From NCBI GenBank assembly GCA_002794735.1, contig NBAZ01000011.1, positions 372,001 through 436,000 of the forward strand: a DNA stretch of 64,000 bases. The letters run 5' to 3'. Under the pieces are notes generated by a model that was not told the origin of the DNA, made no database searches, and saw nothing but the letters and a program-made list of their open reading frames with translations. Positions 40,499 to 53,034 of the stretch are shown here, piece by piece. The stretch is from Pyrrhoderma lamaoense (taxonomy: Eukaryota; Basidiomycota; Agaricomycetes; Hymenochaetales; Hymenochaetaceae). A program made the translations under genes and the position numbers. How positions within the stretch are numbered: position 1 is the stretch's first letter; each line of letters starts with the position of its first letter.

Positions 40499-42575
40499 AA
40501 AGATGATAGATTATATTTTATGAACATTTCAAAACTTGTTTCTTACGTTCATACCGGAGCGAGTAATGTCTAGTGTTAATAATCGACTAGAATCAGGAAA
40601 TGGCATTTAATGCTCCAACGCCGAAGAGTAGAAGTAAATTGTCACTGAGTTTACTCTAATAAATCCCCCGCTTTACTCTAAGCGCCTATACAAAAACAAC
40701 AAGAGTTTGTTAATCACTGAGGATTCATTCAAGCTTGCCAAGAGGGAAAAGATGTTCAGGTTGTAGACTTCGACAAATAAAGCACATTTGCAATCCGAAC
40801 CGCCGACGAACGTAAGAGCAGGGCCAGACCATACAGGCGGTAAGAAATCCTTAACAAGAATAGAAGACACATAAGGGTGATTTCTTTATGATATTCTCAA
40901 TACACGCACACGTTCACGAAACAGATTTCTCAGATGAATAGAGAATGAGCGAAGATGATGTGCTACTAAACTTCTTGTCCACTTGCCATACTGTACCAGG
41001 GATCTCTCCGAATGAGCTTCTTCGGGTTACTGTTGGTGACATGGGCCTGGTTCACATAAGAGTTTGAGGGGGTTTTCTACTGAAGGAAGCTACCAAGAAG
41101 ATTTCGAATCGAGCTGACTTTCTGGTCAATGACAACTTCCTAGGCAGAAGATATTAATACAAGCAAATGGAAAATATGATACAATTTTAATTAAGAAGGG
41201 AGATAGAACGAACATAGCGGGACTTAAGAGCTGAATATGTACTTTTTTTCTTTGAGACAGAGTAAATCATGGAGAACAAATGTACCAGTAGAAACGACTC
41301 CAGTGTAAGTCAGGCCCAGTGACCTCTAAATGAAACGCAAGAGATGAATCAAATATAGTATAGGGCTTCGGACTCAATGGAAAATATCAAATATACCGAC
41401 AAAAACTCCGTTCACACTGTAAGAGTTCATGGGAAGGATCGTCTCCTTGTGATCCATAGGAAAGTCTGAGAGACAAAAATTCAATATAGTGCGAAGACCG
41501 TCCGTAGGTGCCTCATAGTAACTTCTAGGTGCCGTCGGCGTACCCAGATGCACAAAACGAAGTGGTAGTAATTGAAACAAACAAGCATGTTCGTGCATGA
41601 GAGCACATACGTGAGTTCTAAAAGGACCTGACAAATTAATGCTAGCACTTTGTATATCCCAAATTAGAGTCTCGATACAAAAGAAAACAGAGCAGTATCA
41701 TCAACTATACCAAGACAATAACGAGTGTTGGTCTCAGAAGCAAACTTGGATTAAGGAGAGGTAGTTAAGAAACTAGGCCAACGAATAGTGATTGGTCTTA
41801 GAACATACTATTCTTACATTCACAAGAGTATAAAAGAGGTAAGATGACGCATGAATAATATCCAATTACATATAAAAAATAAGAAATCGAATCTAATCAC
41901 ATTCCAATTACAAAAGGTTCGATCCACTTTACGTAACGGTTATAATAATCTAATGGGTCATTCCTGCGACCTAATCTCTTGATATTGTCGCTCATTTTTC
42001 AAGTACCCATCAGAAAACTAAGAATATGCATTAATCACTCGCGAATTATCTACCAGAGCTATATCATCTTTTGTCCTTTAAATAAGGAAAAAAAGTCAGT
42101 CTCAAACCCAAATTCGGAATGAGGATCAATCATATATACGAATTTCATTCCATTTGCATGTATACATTTGACTGAAGAATCTGATAATATCTATGGGTTT
42201 TAAGATATTGCTCCTTATATTTAAATTTGATATTATAGATCGGATCATAAAGATAAAATCTCCCAGCGCCCGCGTTTTCCCCACGAGAGCATGTTCCGTT
42301 GTGTATTACATCAAAGGATAGGGTCCATAGTATAACTATATAACCGACAACGTCGGAGAGATTTTACCCTGGTTTCATGGTTTACACATGTGTACTTCTT
42401 GATGGCATGGGCCTTGTTACACATTGGACCAAATGGAGCGGTGTCACAATAAAATAAAATGAAAATCTGAATAATGTTTCAAAAAGTAATATTACACGTT
42501 ATAAACTCTTTGCGGTTGAGCTCAGTATATATTAAGTAAAGCAATACCGAAAGGGCAAACAAACGAAAAAAAGCT
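40499..42575. other. Intergenic region with weak minus-strand coding traces
   Basis: About 2.1 kb. On the minus strand two short open stretches look protein-like: about 40673-40870 (FLPPVWSGPALTFVGGSDCK) and about 41374-41600 (FVHLGTPTAPRSYYEAPTDG). They could be exons of one decayed or unresolved minus-strand gene. I do not recognise a family and could not build a start-to-stop model. Confidence 0.3.
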
Positions 42576-45451
42576 ATGATCTCACTTCCACTTGTCCATT
42601 TCAACGATGCGTATACTCTTCGACATAGAGATTTCGATGTATCCCATTTTGCTGGAACCGTAGACGCTATTCGAGAAACATGGCCAAAGAAAAAGGGAAA
42701 ACCAGACGGTCTTTTCTTGTTTAGCGGAGATGTATGCTACTGTCCAAGCTCAGCGACTTCTAAGTGTATTTCTAATTATACCTCAAGATATTTGGGCCAT
42801 CGGTGGAATCCACGTTCACTCGAGGAGAGCATATGGTGAGTTAGGAATAAACATCGCCATATTCTAACTCAGACTAACTGTGAGACAATATATCCATATA
42901 AAGACACCTGTTTTAAATGAGCTTGAGATCGACGCTGCTTGTTTAGGCAATCACGATTTTGACTTTGGTTTACCTCAACTAGAAAAGGTGAATTTCCTTA
43001 CTGCATATCTATTATTGCAGTGACAGAGCAGCTGCTATAAGTTGATTTCACGCTGTAATTTCCCATGGATACTAAGCAACATCATCGATACTGGAACTGC
43101 TAAATCATGGGCTCCTTCATACTGGACAACTGAAAGATGCGGCATAAAAATTGGTGTGATAGCACTAGTGGAGGCTGATTGGGTACCTACTGTTATGAAC
43201 TGGGATACGAGGTGAGAGTTAAAGTCATTGTCCAATGTGAAATTTTTTCTCAATAGGCGAAGACTACAGCATTCCCCTATGTTGGAATGTGCTATGTCAT
43301 TGTCTAAGGAATTGCGTGATCCACAAGGTCCTCACTGCGTAGATATTATAATTGCTCTTACACACTCCAGGCTTCCAAATGTAAGCGTGATACAGAGTAT
43401 TTCCCATGAACTCAGATTCTTACCCTCGGAAAACAGGATATCGAACTAGCTCAACAATGCAATGCACGACCCTCAAAGAGCTGTCCTAATTTAGCCGATT
43501 TGCATGGAATCGATATCATTCTTGGCGGTCACGGCAAGTAATTATCGTACACTTGTATACATACAAAGAGCTTACATTAAGTTGTTTCTAATACAGATCA
43601 TTTCTACTATGTGAGCAAGGGTGTCAGCTATTTACAGATTATGAGTGCGACCCCTTCACGGAATTCGCAATCATGAGCATGTCGAAGAAGTATATGGTTC
43701 AGAAGCAGATGATGGTGTATTAGTGATTAAATCGGGGACCGACTTTCGTGCGTTAATGGCGACTTGTCGTGTGCTCTGAATGATTAAGTTACAAGCTCTA
43801 ACAGATGATCTGTCGTCTATCGAACTGGTGCTAGAGAATTCTTGTCCCGGAAGTATTCGACGAAAACTCATCAAAGAAGTTCGAGGTTAGCCTAGGCTCT
43901 CTCTCCTTGATGATGGATCTTAGAATCTGATATGGAAAAAATAGGCAGAAGACATTGGATAAATGGCCACTCCCCTTCTTCTGAAATAGTTCGGAGAACA
44001 ACAGATGAAGTACTCAAGAATGTCGACAAAATGCTCCATGTACCGATTTGTCATACTTTAACAACTTGGGATATCCGCTCCGAAGTTGTCCGAACGCGAG
44101 AGACAGCTTTTGGCAATCTGGTTGCGGACTCCTTGTTTGGGGGCTACGCAGACGTGAGTTGAGCACCGATTGTTATGTTTTACATTTATTATAAATCAAA
44201 TCCCTAGTTACTCGAAGAATGGACGCATCGCGATCTTGGAGAGAGAGCGAAAGGCAATGAACTCGTTGATGGGGTGCTTATTTGTGCTGGAAGTTTAAGA
44301 ACAGATACAATATATTCTCCAGGTCTGTATATAACAACTTTTATGATTAAATTTACTTAATGAATAACGTAGGTGTTATCTCTGCATACGACGTCATCAA
44401 GATTTTACCCTTTGATGACCCGATCGTGGTCATTGATATTTCTGGTGATGCCTTATGGGATGCTATAGAATGTTCTTTAAGCCTTTATCCAGCTCTTGAG
44501 GGGTGGGTTATCGTTGATAATTAGATTTGAACTTGAGAACTCATCTATATGGTGAAACTTGTTCTTCTCCTTTCGATAGTCGCTTTCCCGTAGTCGCTGG
44601 CATGCAAATCACCTGGAACTCTTCAGCCCCACCTATGCACCGACTTCGAGCTGTCGAGTTTTTAAATACGTCTTGGAACGAATTAGACGAACTTCACAGA
44701 GACGGGAAATCAAAGAAAGCTATGTCTGAGCCGAATGATTTGCATAAGGGGAATATACACGTGGCCCAAAAGAACCTGAAGACTTTATATACTGGTATGC
44801 AACGTAAGGTGTATGGTGTACCAAATATCAAGGGCTCTATGGATGGAGAAGCCCTTTCCTTAACTGTCTTACGAGATAAACCTCGGAGCCGAGAGACTCT
44901 AGACAGAAACAAAGTTTGTGAGTATGGATTGTTTTGGGGTGTAAAGTGTTGTGCTGATAACTATACTATGTTAACACACGAATGTCGTTTTAGATCGGAT
45001 TGTTACCGCTGAGTATATGGCCGAAGGCTACGATGGTTTTCTACCCCTCAAACAAGGTCGGTGTATTATCGGCCACGAAAATGGGCTAATGATGTAAGGA
45101 CTCTTGTTACTTTTGCGTCGAGAAAATTGACATCGCTTTTTTATGAAAAATTTTACTGAATAATTGAATCTTTTCAGGTGCGAAATCGTTCGCAGATATC
45201 TCATTTCCGGTAACATTTTGAGTGTGAAAGACATTCAGATATTGGCAAATTTCGAAAGTATAAATAATGAACCTCTAAAGAATATTCAAGACGAAAGTGA
45301 CTTTCATACCAACTATCTTGAAGATAATCTGACTATTAAGGGGGAACTGTTGACTAACATAAATATAGGAGAATCATCCCTAGGGGTAGTAACACCTCTA
45401 CTCGACGGACGTATCCGGGATGTTGCGCCTTCGGCCGATGTATCTAGCTAG
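42576..45451 (+). CDS. 5'-nucleotidase / UshA-family metallophosphoesterase
   Basis: Hydrolyses phosphate from nucleotides or related esters using two metal ions. The ATG at 42576 gives MISLPLVHFNDAYTLRHRDF, the first metal motif (HFND). FLFSGDV then supplies the second Asp, and after introns come LGNHDFDFGLPQLEK (the GNHD signature), IIIALTHSRL and ILGGHDHFYYVSKGV. The C-terminal 5'-nucleotidase domain includes ETAFGNLVADSLFGGYAD, DPIVVIDISGDALWDAIE (usual G-D-x-L-W) and AEYMAEGYDGFLPL, followed by a long tail ending PSADVSS-stop. No signal peptide or membrane anchor was seen, so it appears cytosolic. One intron uses a GC-AG donor near 43536. Exon borders between 43610 and 43990 are uncertain. 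Substrate is not predictable, but the surrounding genes favour nucleotides. Confidence 0.8.
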
Positions 45452-46121
45452 TTATAGTGTGACATGTTATACTACTACTGTATCTTACCAATGGTATACT
45501 CTATTGCACCAATATCGCGTGACGTAACGTGTACTAAGTAACGCATCTTTTTCAAAAACTAGATGCGCTAGAATTCTTCGGTGGATTTACAGCCATTAGT
45601 AATTTTCATGTACCTCCGGTGACTATATAATGCATACCTCTTGAGAGAAGTACAGTTGGCCATTTCAGTTCTCGTCAACTTTCTCCCGTGAGTATGAAAA
45701 CAGAAACAACAACAGGTTACCAAAGAACGTCAAGTCATTTCCGATTCGGAGTTCGTCTTTCTCCAAACTTCTCAGGGAAGTAGAAATAGTAGCTTCATTT
45801 ATTGACACTCGTTGCTAGCTCTCGGCTTAGGGCTTGGAGCTCAGCAGTAAGAACGCCATATACATTTCGCATAATTTTTGGTGGAGTTGGAAAGAATAAA
45901 TTATTGTTCTGATGGTACATGCGGTTTATTTCGTCATTGCACTAGGATAGTTAGAATTATTTACACTCGACTTATTATAATTGATGAGCAATAGGAGTTG
46001 CGATTTATGGGAACCATCTTCATTGCCGGTAGACTACAATGCGTAAAATACAGAGTCCATATCTCTTAAATAGTAACAAATTCAACGAAGAAGATAGATT
46101 TGTATGCTAGACGTCCCTGGG
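45452..46121. other. Convergent intergenic region
   Basis: 3' flanks of the nucleotidase and adenylosuccinate synthetase genes. AT-rich; no gene seen. Confidence 0.5.
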
Positions 46122-47981
46122 TTAGGTGCTCTTATGCTTTACAACAATCATATCGTTACGGCTCGGCCCATTACCTACCCAACCAATAGGAACACCGACA
46201 TAATTTTCAATAAATCTGACATAGTTTTGAGCACCTAGAAAAATGAGTTCAGCTTAAACGTACAAAATGCGTGAAAATTTCGCTTACCTATCGGAAGATC
46301 CTCCCAAATTTTGCACGAGGAGATGGGCGTTAGCCATCCAGGGAAGGTCACGTACTGTGCTTCAACTCGAGCATAAACATCAAGATCGCTTGGGATGTAA
46401 TCGATTTCCACTCCATCAAGCTTATAGGAAACGCAAACCTTAATCTCAGGTAGTCCATCGAGAACATCAAGTTTCGTAAGGTTCATATGGGTATATCCCG
46501 AGATTTTAGCTCCATATTTGACCACTACCAGGTCTAGCCATCCACAGCGACGTTTTCTCCCTGTTGTTACACCCCATTCATTACCTACACGTTGAAGGTA
46601 TTCCCCAGTTTCCTATGAAATTTTGGTCATTATTAACAGAACGGGACAATGAAACACGCGAATTCACATCAAAAAGTTCTGTGGGAAATCCTCCTGAGCC
46701 GACACGGATTGGGTAGCTGATAGTAAGATGTATAAAGAATTGAAAGTAGTTGATATCGTGACTTAGACTAACCTTCTGACTACAAATTACGAGTTAGTCT
46801 TTTTGTTAGTATCCCAATAAAAGCCGTATATGCTCACCAACTCCTACAACATTCCCTATTTTTGTAGGGGGGATGCCAAGCCCTGTGCAAACACCCCCAA
46901 TTGTTGTGTTACTACTTGTGACAAATGGGTATGACCCAAGATCGATATCTAGCATCAGTGCATTGGCCCCTTCTACTAGAATCTTTTTCCCGGAATCGAG
47001 AGCGTTATGTATGAATTTGATGCCGTCAACAACGTAAGGGCGGAAGCGCTCAGCTAGCACCTAAAATAGGGCTTCTTTGTCAGGATTTCTTTTTCGGATT
47101 AAGTATGGGGTGCGAAAGTTACCTTGTAACGCTGGATCTCACCCTCAACATCATACTCAAATCTTCCAAACCTTTTGAAGTGTGTTTCTATTAAAGCTCG
47201 GAACTTTTCCTCGAAATCTGGGGCATATAGGTGATGAACTCGAAGCCCGGACCTCGCCGCTTTGTCTGAGTAACAAGGACCGATACCACGTCCTGTCGTT
47301 CCTACCCTTTATTGACAATATACTTAGCAATAAAACGGAATCTGATGCGATGATCATACTTCTTGCTTCCAAGCTCTACCTCGCGCAATCCATCCACAAT
47401 CATGTGTGAGTCAAATATCAGCTGGGCCCGGTCACTTACGAACAGACGGCCAGTGCAATCAAGCCCCTTAGCTTCAAGCCCTTCTAGCTCCTGGAAGAAG
47501 CTAGGCACATGAACGACTACACCGTTTCCAATGAAGCTTGTGCAATTCTGATTGACTAATCCAGAAGGTAAAAGATGGAAGAAGAATGACGTTCTAAGGT
47601 GCCACCTTGTCAGCAAACTCAAACTACACTAATTTGAAAATATAGATCTTACGATTTGTTTCCATTGAAGTTTTCTACTACAACTGTGTGTCCAGCGTTA
47701 TTTCCCCCAGCACATCGAGCACAAACATCTGCCTGCTGGCCTGCGGAACATAATCAATCAATTTATTTGATATTCTAGTTATTTTGGACTACACGTACTT
47801 AAGTGATCCGCGAGCTTTCCTTTTCCCTCGTCACCTTTACATAGGAAGTAAATAATTGGGAAACGCAGCACGGTGTTATATACCTACCCCATTGACCCCC
47901 AAGGACAACACAGACTTTCGAACTTTGAACGAGCTGTTCTGAATCTGTGACTCCAGTTAATGATGAAGAAAGTACAGCCAT
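46122..47981 (-). CDS. ADE12: Adenylosuccinate synthetase
   Basis: Joins IMP and aspartate with GTP hydrolysis, the first committed step to AMP. The ATG at 47979-47981 gives [17 protein letters not shown]. The GTP/IMP loop spans an intron: [18 protein letters not shown]. Next come [78 protein letters not shown] with [30 protein letters not shown] and the C-terminal [24 protein letters not shown]. The aspartate-binding loop, normally (K)AYTTRVG, reads [15 protein letters not shown] at about 46690-46720. The splice phase just before it (donor near 46841) is off by one, probably a lost base. All other motifs are canonical. It neighbours RNR2 and APT1, so the region is rich in purine genes. Confidence 0.9.
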
Positions 47982-48903
47982 TGATACTGAGTAGTAATTG
48001 AGAAAGAGAGAAAATTGTTCCAAGACCAAGAGATATCTGTGTTCATTATGCCTCTATTTATACCAGCAAGGATCGCGGATGAAACTTTTGAAGAGAGAAG
48101 TGCCAAGGGTCCAGAGGCGTCCTCACAGCATCTTCTCATACAGGTGGGTTATTGTGACATATGCTCCATCTACGGAAAGGAAAAATCGCACGAAGACTGG
48201 TGTCGGGATTGAATGGACTTGCAAATGAAGCAATTTGTTCATGATCGGTGCAGTGGTCGCTTACATGTAACAAGTCAAGTGGTTTTTAGCCAAACGTCAA
48301 GTGGTGCGTGTTTTTGGACTTCCTATTATGGTACACAGTCATATAGATGCTCCGTTTACCAAGGAGTGGCCCCTCGGAGATTCGATCAAAGCAGCTTTTG
48401 TGATGGTCGTGAACATCGGAGCCATACTCTCGCTTCTTTCCCAGCGCTCAATCGGATATTTGCACCCGAGAACAATGACTTCCTCTCATTCGGTAACTGT
48501 GAGACTTTCGGATTAGGCTTTGTCAATATTCACCATATTTATCGTTGCTTACCTTTTTCAAATTTTCATGGGGCTTTAGGGCTTGGTTTTCCGAATGTGC
48601 TAATATTGGCTATCAGAAATATGCAAATATTCTTATGAAGGTAATATATCATTGATTAACTTTCTTTTAAATTGATCAGATCTGATATGAATCGCAATGG
48701 CTATGAGCGTTGTGCGTTTTCAGGCTAAAATTGTTGTGATGATACATTTACTATCTTTACAGGTTTATTTTTAAGACTTTTTAATTATTTATTTATAACG
48801 AATCAAAACGAGATGCAGATGTATTTATAACTAACACCCTAGCCATTTACTCACAACCATATCGGCATGTGGCGATCTTTGGGTATTGCACAACATGACT
48901 AAT
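47982..48903. other. Region with unassigned plus-strand open frames
   Basis: Lies between the ADE12 start and the RNR2 stop. Plus-strand open stretches at 48048-48143 (MPLFIPARIADETFEERSAK) and 48301-48516 (VFGLPIMVHSHIDAPFTKEW, then a hydrophobic NIGAILSLL) look protein-like and could be exons of a small gene divergent from ADE12. Splice phases do not join them cleanly and I do not recognise the product. Confidence 0.3.
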
Positions 48904-50382
48904 TCAGAAATCCTCTTCAAGGGAGCTAATATGTTTGTTCATTAGTCGACTTAGGTCCAACTGGAATGCGTTCAAGGTCAGGTTACGTACAATAATTTGC
49001 CGTTTAGCGTCTTTTTCTCATTACTTATATTCACGTTCGCTTTCTTGTAATCCGATACTCTCCTCTCAAAGAAATTTGTCTTACCCTGAAGGGAGCTGGC
49101 CAAGAAATTCAGTAAATTCCATCACGGTATTACGCAGGTTCACAACATACATATTTTCCATAAAGGGGAATGGATTAGCTGAGTTCCATACTTTCTCCGA
49201 ACCCAGCGCAACGAGTAGATGGTCTGCAACGAACTCAATATATTGACACATGAGGTCCGCGTTCATCCCTATGAGTGCTACCGGAAGAGCATCTGAAGAT
49301 GAGGGGAAAAATTCTTAATTAGTATGTTGTATACTAAGGGTAGTATCCTTGACTAACCGGTCAAGAACTCTTTTTCGATCGATACCGCTTCTACTATGAT
49401 ATTACGGACAGTGTCGGGGTGCGGGCGTTTTCTCAGGTGACTAAAAAGCAGGCATGCAAAGTCGGTATGCATACCTAAAAGAATATGCTCTGTCAGCTAA
49501 ATTCGCCTCTCGTAATTAGAAGAAATGTGCCTCCCTTCATCTCGGGAAATGAGTTCATTTGAAAATGAAAGTCCAGGCATAAGATTACGCTTCTTCAACC
49601 AGAAGATGGAAGCGAAGGATCCAGAGAAGAAGATTCCTTCTACCGCAGCAAAAGCTACAAGACGGATAGCAAAACTTGAACGACGGTCCGATATCCACTT
49701 GAGTGCCCATTCTGCCTTCCGCTTTACACAAGGTATAGTCTCTATGGCATTAAAGAGGTGATCTCTTCTGGCGGGATCCTTGATGTAGGTGTCAATGAGG
49801 AGAGAATACGTCTCCGAGTGGATGTTTTCCATCATTATCTGGAAACCATAGAAGCAGCGGGCTTCCGCTACTTGTATTTCACTTGAAAAGCGGTCCAGAA
49901 GGTTTTCATTGACAATACCGTCAGAGGCCGCGAAGAAAGCTAATACATGGGAGATGAAATGCCGTTCGTCATCGTTCAAACGGTTCGTCCAATCTGGAAT
50001 ATCCCATTGGAGGTCTATTTCCTCAGCCGTCCAGAACGATGCCTCAGCTTTCTTGTACATATTCCATAACTGTTTCCCTCTATCAGACGAAATACTATTG
50101 AGGGGTCAAATATCTGGCTTACATCAGAGTACTGAATAGGGAAGAGAACGAATCGTTTCTTTGATTCTCTCAATAAAGGTTCTTCATCTTGGGTTGGATC
50201 AATATACAAGAACCTCAGCATGAAGTGGCATACTTACTGTCCGGAAGATCAATCTCGCCAACATACTTTACCTGCTCTTTCCAAGAGTCTTCCTTGTCCG
50301 ATTTTAATTCTGTAGATTCTTGTAAGACGTTCGGAGCAACTTTATTAGAAGTGGGCTGAGATGAATTCGTTGTAAGAGTCAT
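48904..50382 (-). CDS. RNR2: Ribonucleotide reductase small (radical) subunit
   Basis: Provides the tyrosyl radical and di-iron centre for making dNTPs; partner of the large subunit R1, cytosolic. The ATG at 50380-50382 gives [20 protein letters not shown]. The iron and radical region is canonical: [48 protein letters not shown] with the radical Tyr, and [20 protein letters not shown]. After an intron come [18 protein letters not shown] and [20 protein letters not shown]. The last introns resolve to [19 protein letters not shown] and a terminal exon spelling FSLEEDF-stop, the R1-binding tail. The donor of the intron after SRDEG (49533-49534) reads GG instead of GT; one lost T from GTGAGG would explain it. 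Complete and probably functional. Confidence 0.93.
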
Positions 50383-51241
50383 TATGGATTTCTGAAAGAT
50401 GAGGTAACTTTGGTATATGGTATAGAATGGTGTCGAGTGACTGTAGTATTACTGTCCCGCTTAAGTTTATATTCTAGAAATTAGACGGGCTCATAGAAAA
50501 GGTAAAGCAGATGAGCTAGTGATGACCAGGACTGCTTTGAAATTCGCAGAAATCCACTCCGCATCCTGCTAGTTGTTCCTCAAATTGAGCGCTGGCTACT
50601 ATTCAGGTATCTTCTAAGAATACATAATTTTTTTATGAGGCTTAGGGTCCAATTCCGATGTTAAAGCTGTTAACCCGGATCAAATTAACCGGAAGTCTCA
50701 GAGGTCTTTGTCTTTAATCGAAAGGGACAAGGTTACTTAGCAATGTAAGAGAAGTGATCCTCTTAGACATGTAAAACGCGGAAAAGTCTGGTGTCCGACA
50801 AATAAGAAATTATTGGGCCAGGGCTGGTTTGGAAGGAGCATCACAAGTCTTGGATGAGTGTGGTGTTTGTGTTTTTAGATGATCTCTTTCTCACGGTCAT
50901 TCGGAACGTCTATTAGATTAGATTCTAAGATTGTAAGATGTATCGGTCAGGGTACGTTATTCCTAAATAGCTTCCGAGTTGAGGTGGATCAATATCTAGT
51001 ATAGCATTTATGATTTTTTGGATCCGAATTGCAATTCTCACGATGGACTCCATCGTATGCAGTGGCCCTTAAACATAATCCGGGGAATTTGAAAATAGAT
51101 TTAGCAAGACTAATCATATTTGACATTAAATTATATTGGTATCTGTCACCATTTGCGGTGATTCTCTGAAAAATTAATACCCGACCTTTTCTTGAGGACT
51201 TTGCCACTTGGCGTGACTACAGCTCATCCTCGACGAGGAAT
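50383..51241. other. Divergent intergenic region, RNR2 / dioxygenase
   Basis: About 860 bp between divergent starts. AT-rich with no gene. It may hold both promoters. Confidence 0.5.
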
Positions 51242-52674
51242 ATGAACCTCTCCGTTATCGACCTTGATATTTTCCTATCCAATCCTCACGACTCTGAAAT
51301 TGTGAGACAAGAATGTGATAAAGTAGATGGCCATTATTCTACCATATCTTCAGAGCTAATCGAATTTCTCTTTCAGGCAGTGGAGGCACTTATAAGTGCT
51401 GGTGCACTTGTCCTCCATGATTCTCGTGTTTCCGAATCAGACAATGCAGCTTTTTTAGATTTGATGGAAGACTACTTCGCTCAGCCGATGTCAGACTTAC
51501 AGAAGGATGTGCGTCCGGAGTTACAATACACTGTTGGAGTTACGCTCGAAAACACAGAAAGGCCTAAATGCGCAGTTCATGAACCTTGCCAACGTGTGAT
51601 AGAGCAACTCGCACCTGAAGAAAGACCGATAGATGTATCAGGACATTCTCCGGACCCGAAATCAAGATTTTTTTGGGCTATGACTGAAACTCCCCCGTAT
51701 GAATAGCTTTTGAAACAATATCCTCGATAAAGTTACTCACGAAACTAGGTACAAGACGCAATTCCCAACCCTAAATGCGGAAAACGTGATTCCCCAGGCG
51801 GAAGATCTCAGAAAGAGATGGACACCAGCTATGCAAACTTGGGGAACATACATGAAGAATGCGTAAGCTGGGAAAGCATTCTCTTTACCCTAATTACTAA
51901 CGAAATGATCTTAGTGTCGAAGGCCTTGCAAAGATGGCAGCTATTGGCTTCGGGCTGCCCGAAGATTTCTTTACTAATGCCGGAAAATACGGGTGAGTCA
52001 CGATTATTATTATAAACTTCAACATCAGGGCCACTCACGCCTTGTCTAGTCCACACCGTCTGGCCCCGACATCTTCTGATTTGGTCAAGTATGGGCAGAA
52101 AGATCAAATTCTTGCGGGGTTTCATACGGATCTTAACTTCTTGACAATTCATGGAAGATCGCGTTACCCTGGTCTGAACATTTGGGCACGCAATACAGGA
52201 AAACGTATAGCAGTGAAGATCCCGGAAGGTAATTTTCTTCTAGTTCAGGCTGGTAAACAGCTTGAGCACATGACTGGTGGCCTCGTTAAGGCCGGATATC
52301 ATGAAGTCGTGGTTACTGAGGAGACCCTTAAGGTATAATAAAATAGCAATAGGTCCCCTTTATCTCCAAATAACAGGACTTATGTTCGAATACAGGTTTT
52401 AGAAGTACGCAAGCGTGATTTTCCAGAAAGGCCACTTTGTCGTATATCGTCGACCTTTTTCTGGCACCTGTCGTCGGATTACGACCTCGCTCCGATACCA
52501 TCACTAGTTTCTAGGAAGGCCAAATATGGAGAAAATTTAGATGTTTCTGAATATCCAAAGATGAAAGTAGGACATCAAGTCCAAAAGTAAGTTTATCAAA
52601 CTCGGGCTCGGTATCAGTATTGAATCCATTTTCTTATTTTCAGCGAGCTTAAGCACATAGCATTGATGGCATGA
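51242..52674 (+). CDS. Isopenicillin-N-synthase-like 2OG-Fe(II) oxygenase family protein
   Basis: Non-heme iron oxidase/oxygenase fold; substrate unknown. The ATG at 51242 gives MNLSVIDLDIFLSNPHDSEI. The N-terminal DIOX_N part contains VEALISAGALVLHDSRV, and the middle has RFFWAMTETPPYKTQFPTLN across an intron. The catalytic core reads AGFHTDLNFLTIHGRSRYPG, giving the H-x-D iron ligands. The distal His follows in AGKQLEHMTGGLVKAGYHEV. It ends with FFWHLSSDYDLAPIP and ELKHIALMA-stop. Six or so introns splice in frame without repair, including a tidy GC/GTAAG border near 51860. This is a widely conserved fungal clade of the family. Its position beside APT1 and the kinase-PurC-HisG gene makes an oxidative tailoring role possible, but that is inference. 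Confidence 0.8.
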
Positions 52675-53034
52675 ATGGAGAATTAATTTAATGGGCCTAC
52701 AGAAATGATAAGAATTGTACAATCACTCAGGAGCATGAGTTATGCATATACTGACAACTAAACACTGGCGAACGCCACTCCTTAAATGAATAATATATTT
52801 TTTTGTTTTACTCACTCTGATAGCTTTAAAGGAAATAGACAAAGTCTCCTGTAACAGATCAATTGAATAAAATAGACTATTTCGTGTTGTTATGATGCTT
52901 ATAGGAGTGTGCTGCATGCATGAGCGGACCGGCAATCCGTGGTGTTTCTAACCCACGCGAAGCGTAAACAATCCAAGACAAGAACCTTTTGCTTTAGTCT
53001 ATCACGAAGTGTCCGTACAACATTATTCCAATCG
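52675..53034. other. Intergenic region
   Basis: Short AT-rich spacer between two same-strand genes, presumably the APT1 promoter. Confidence 0.5.
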
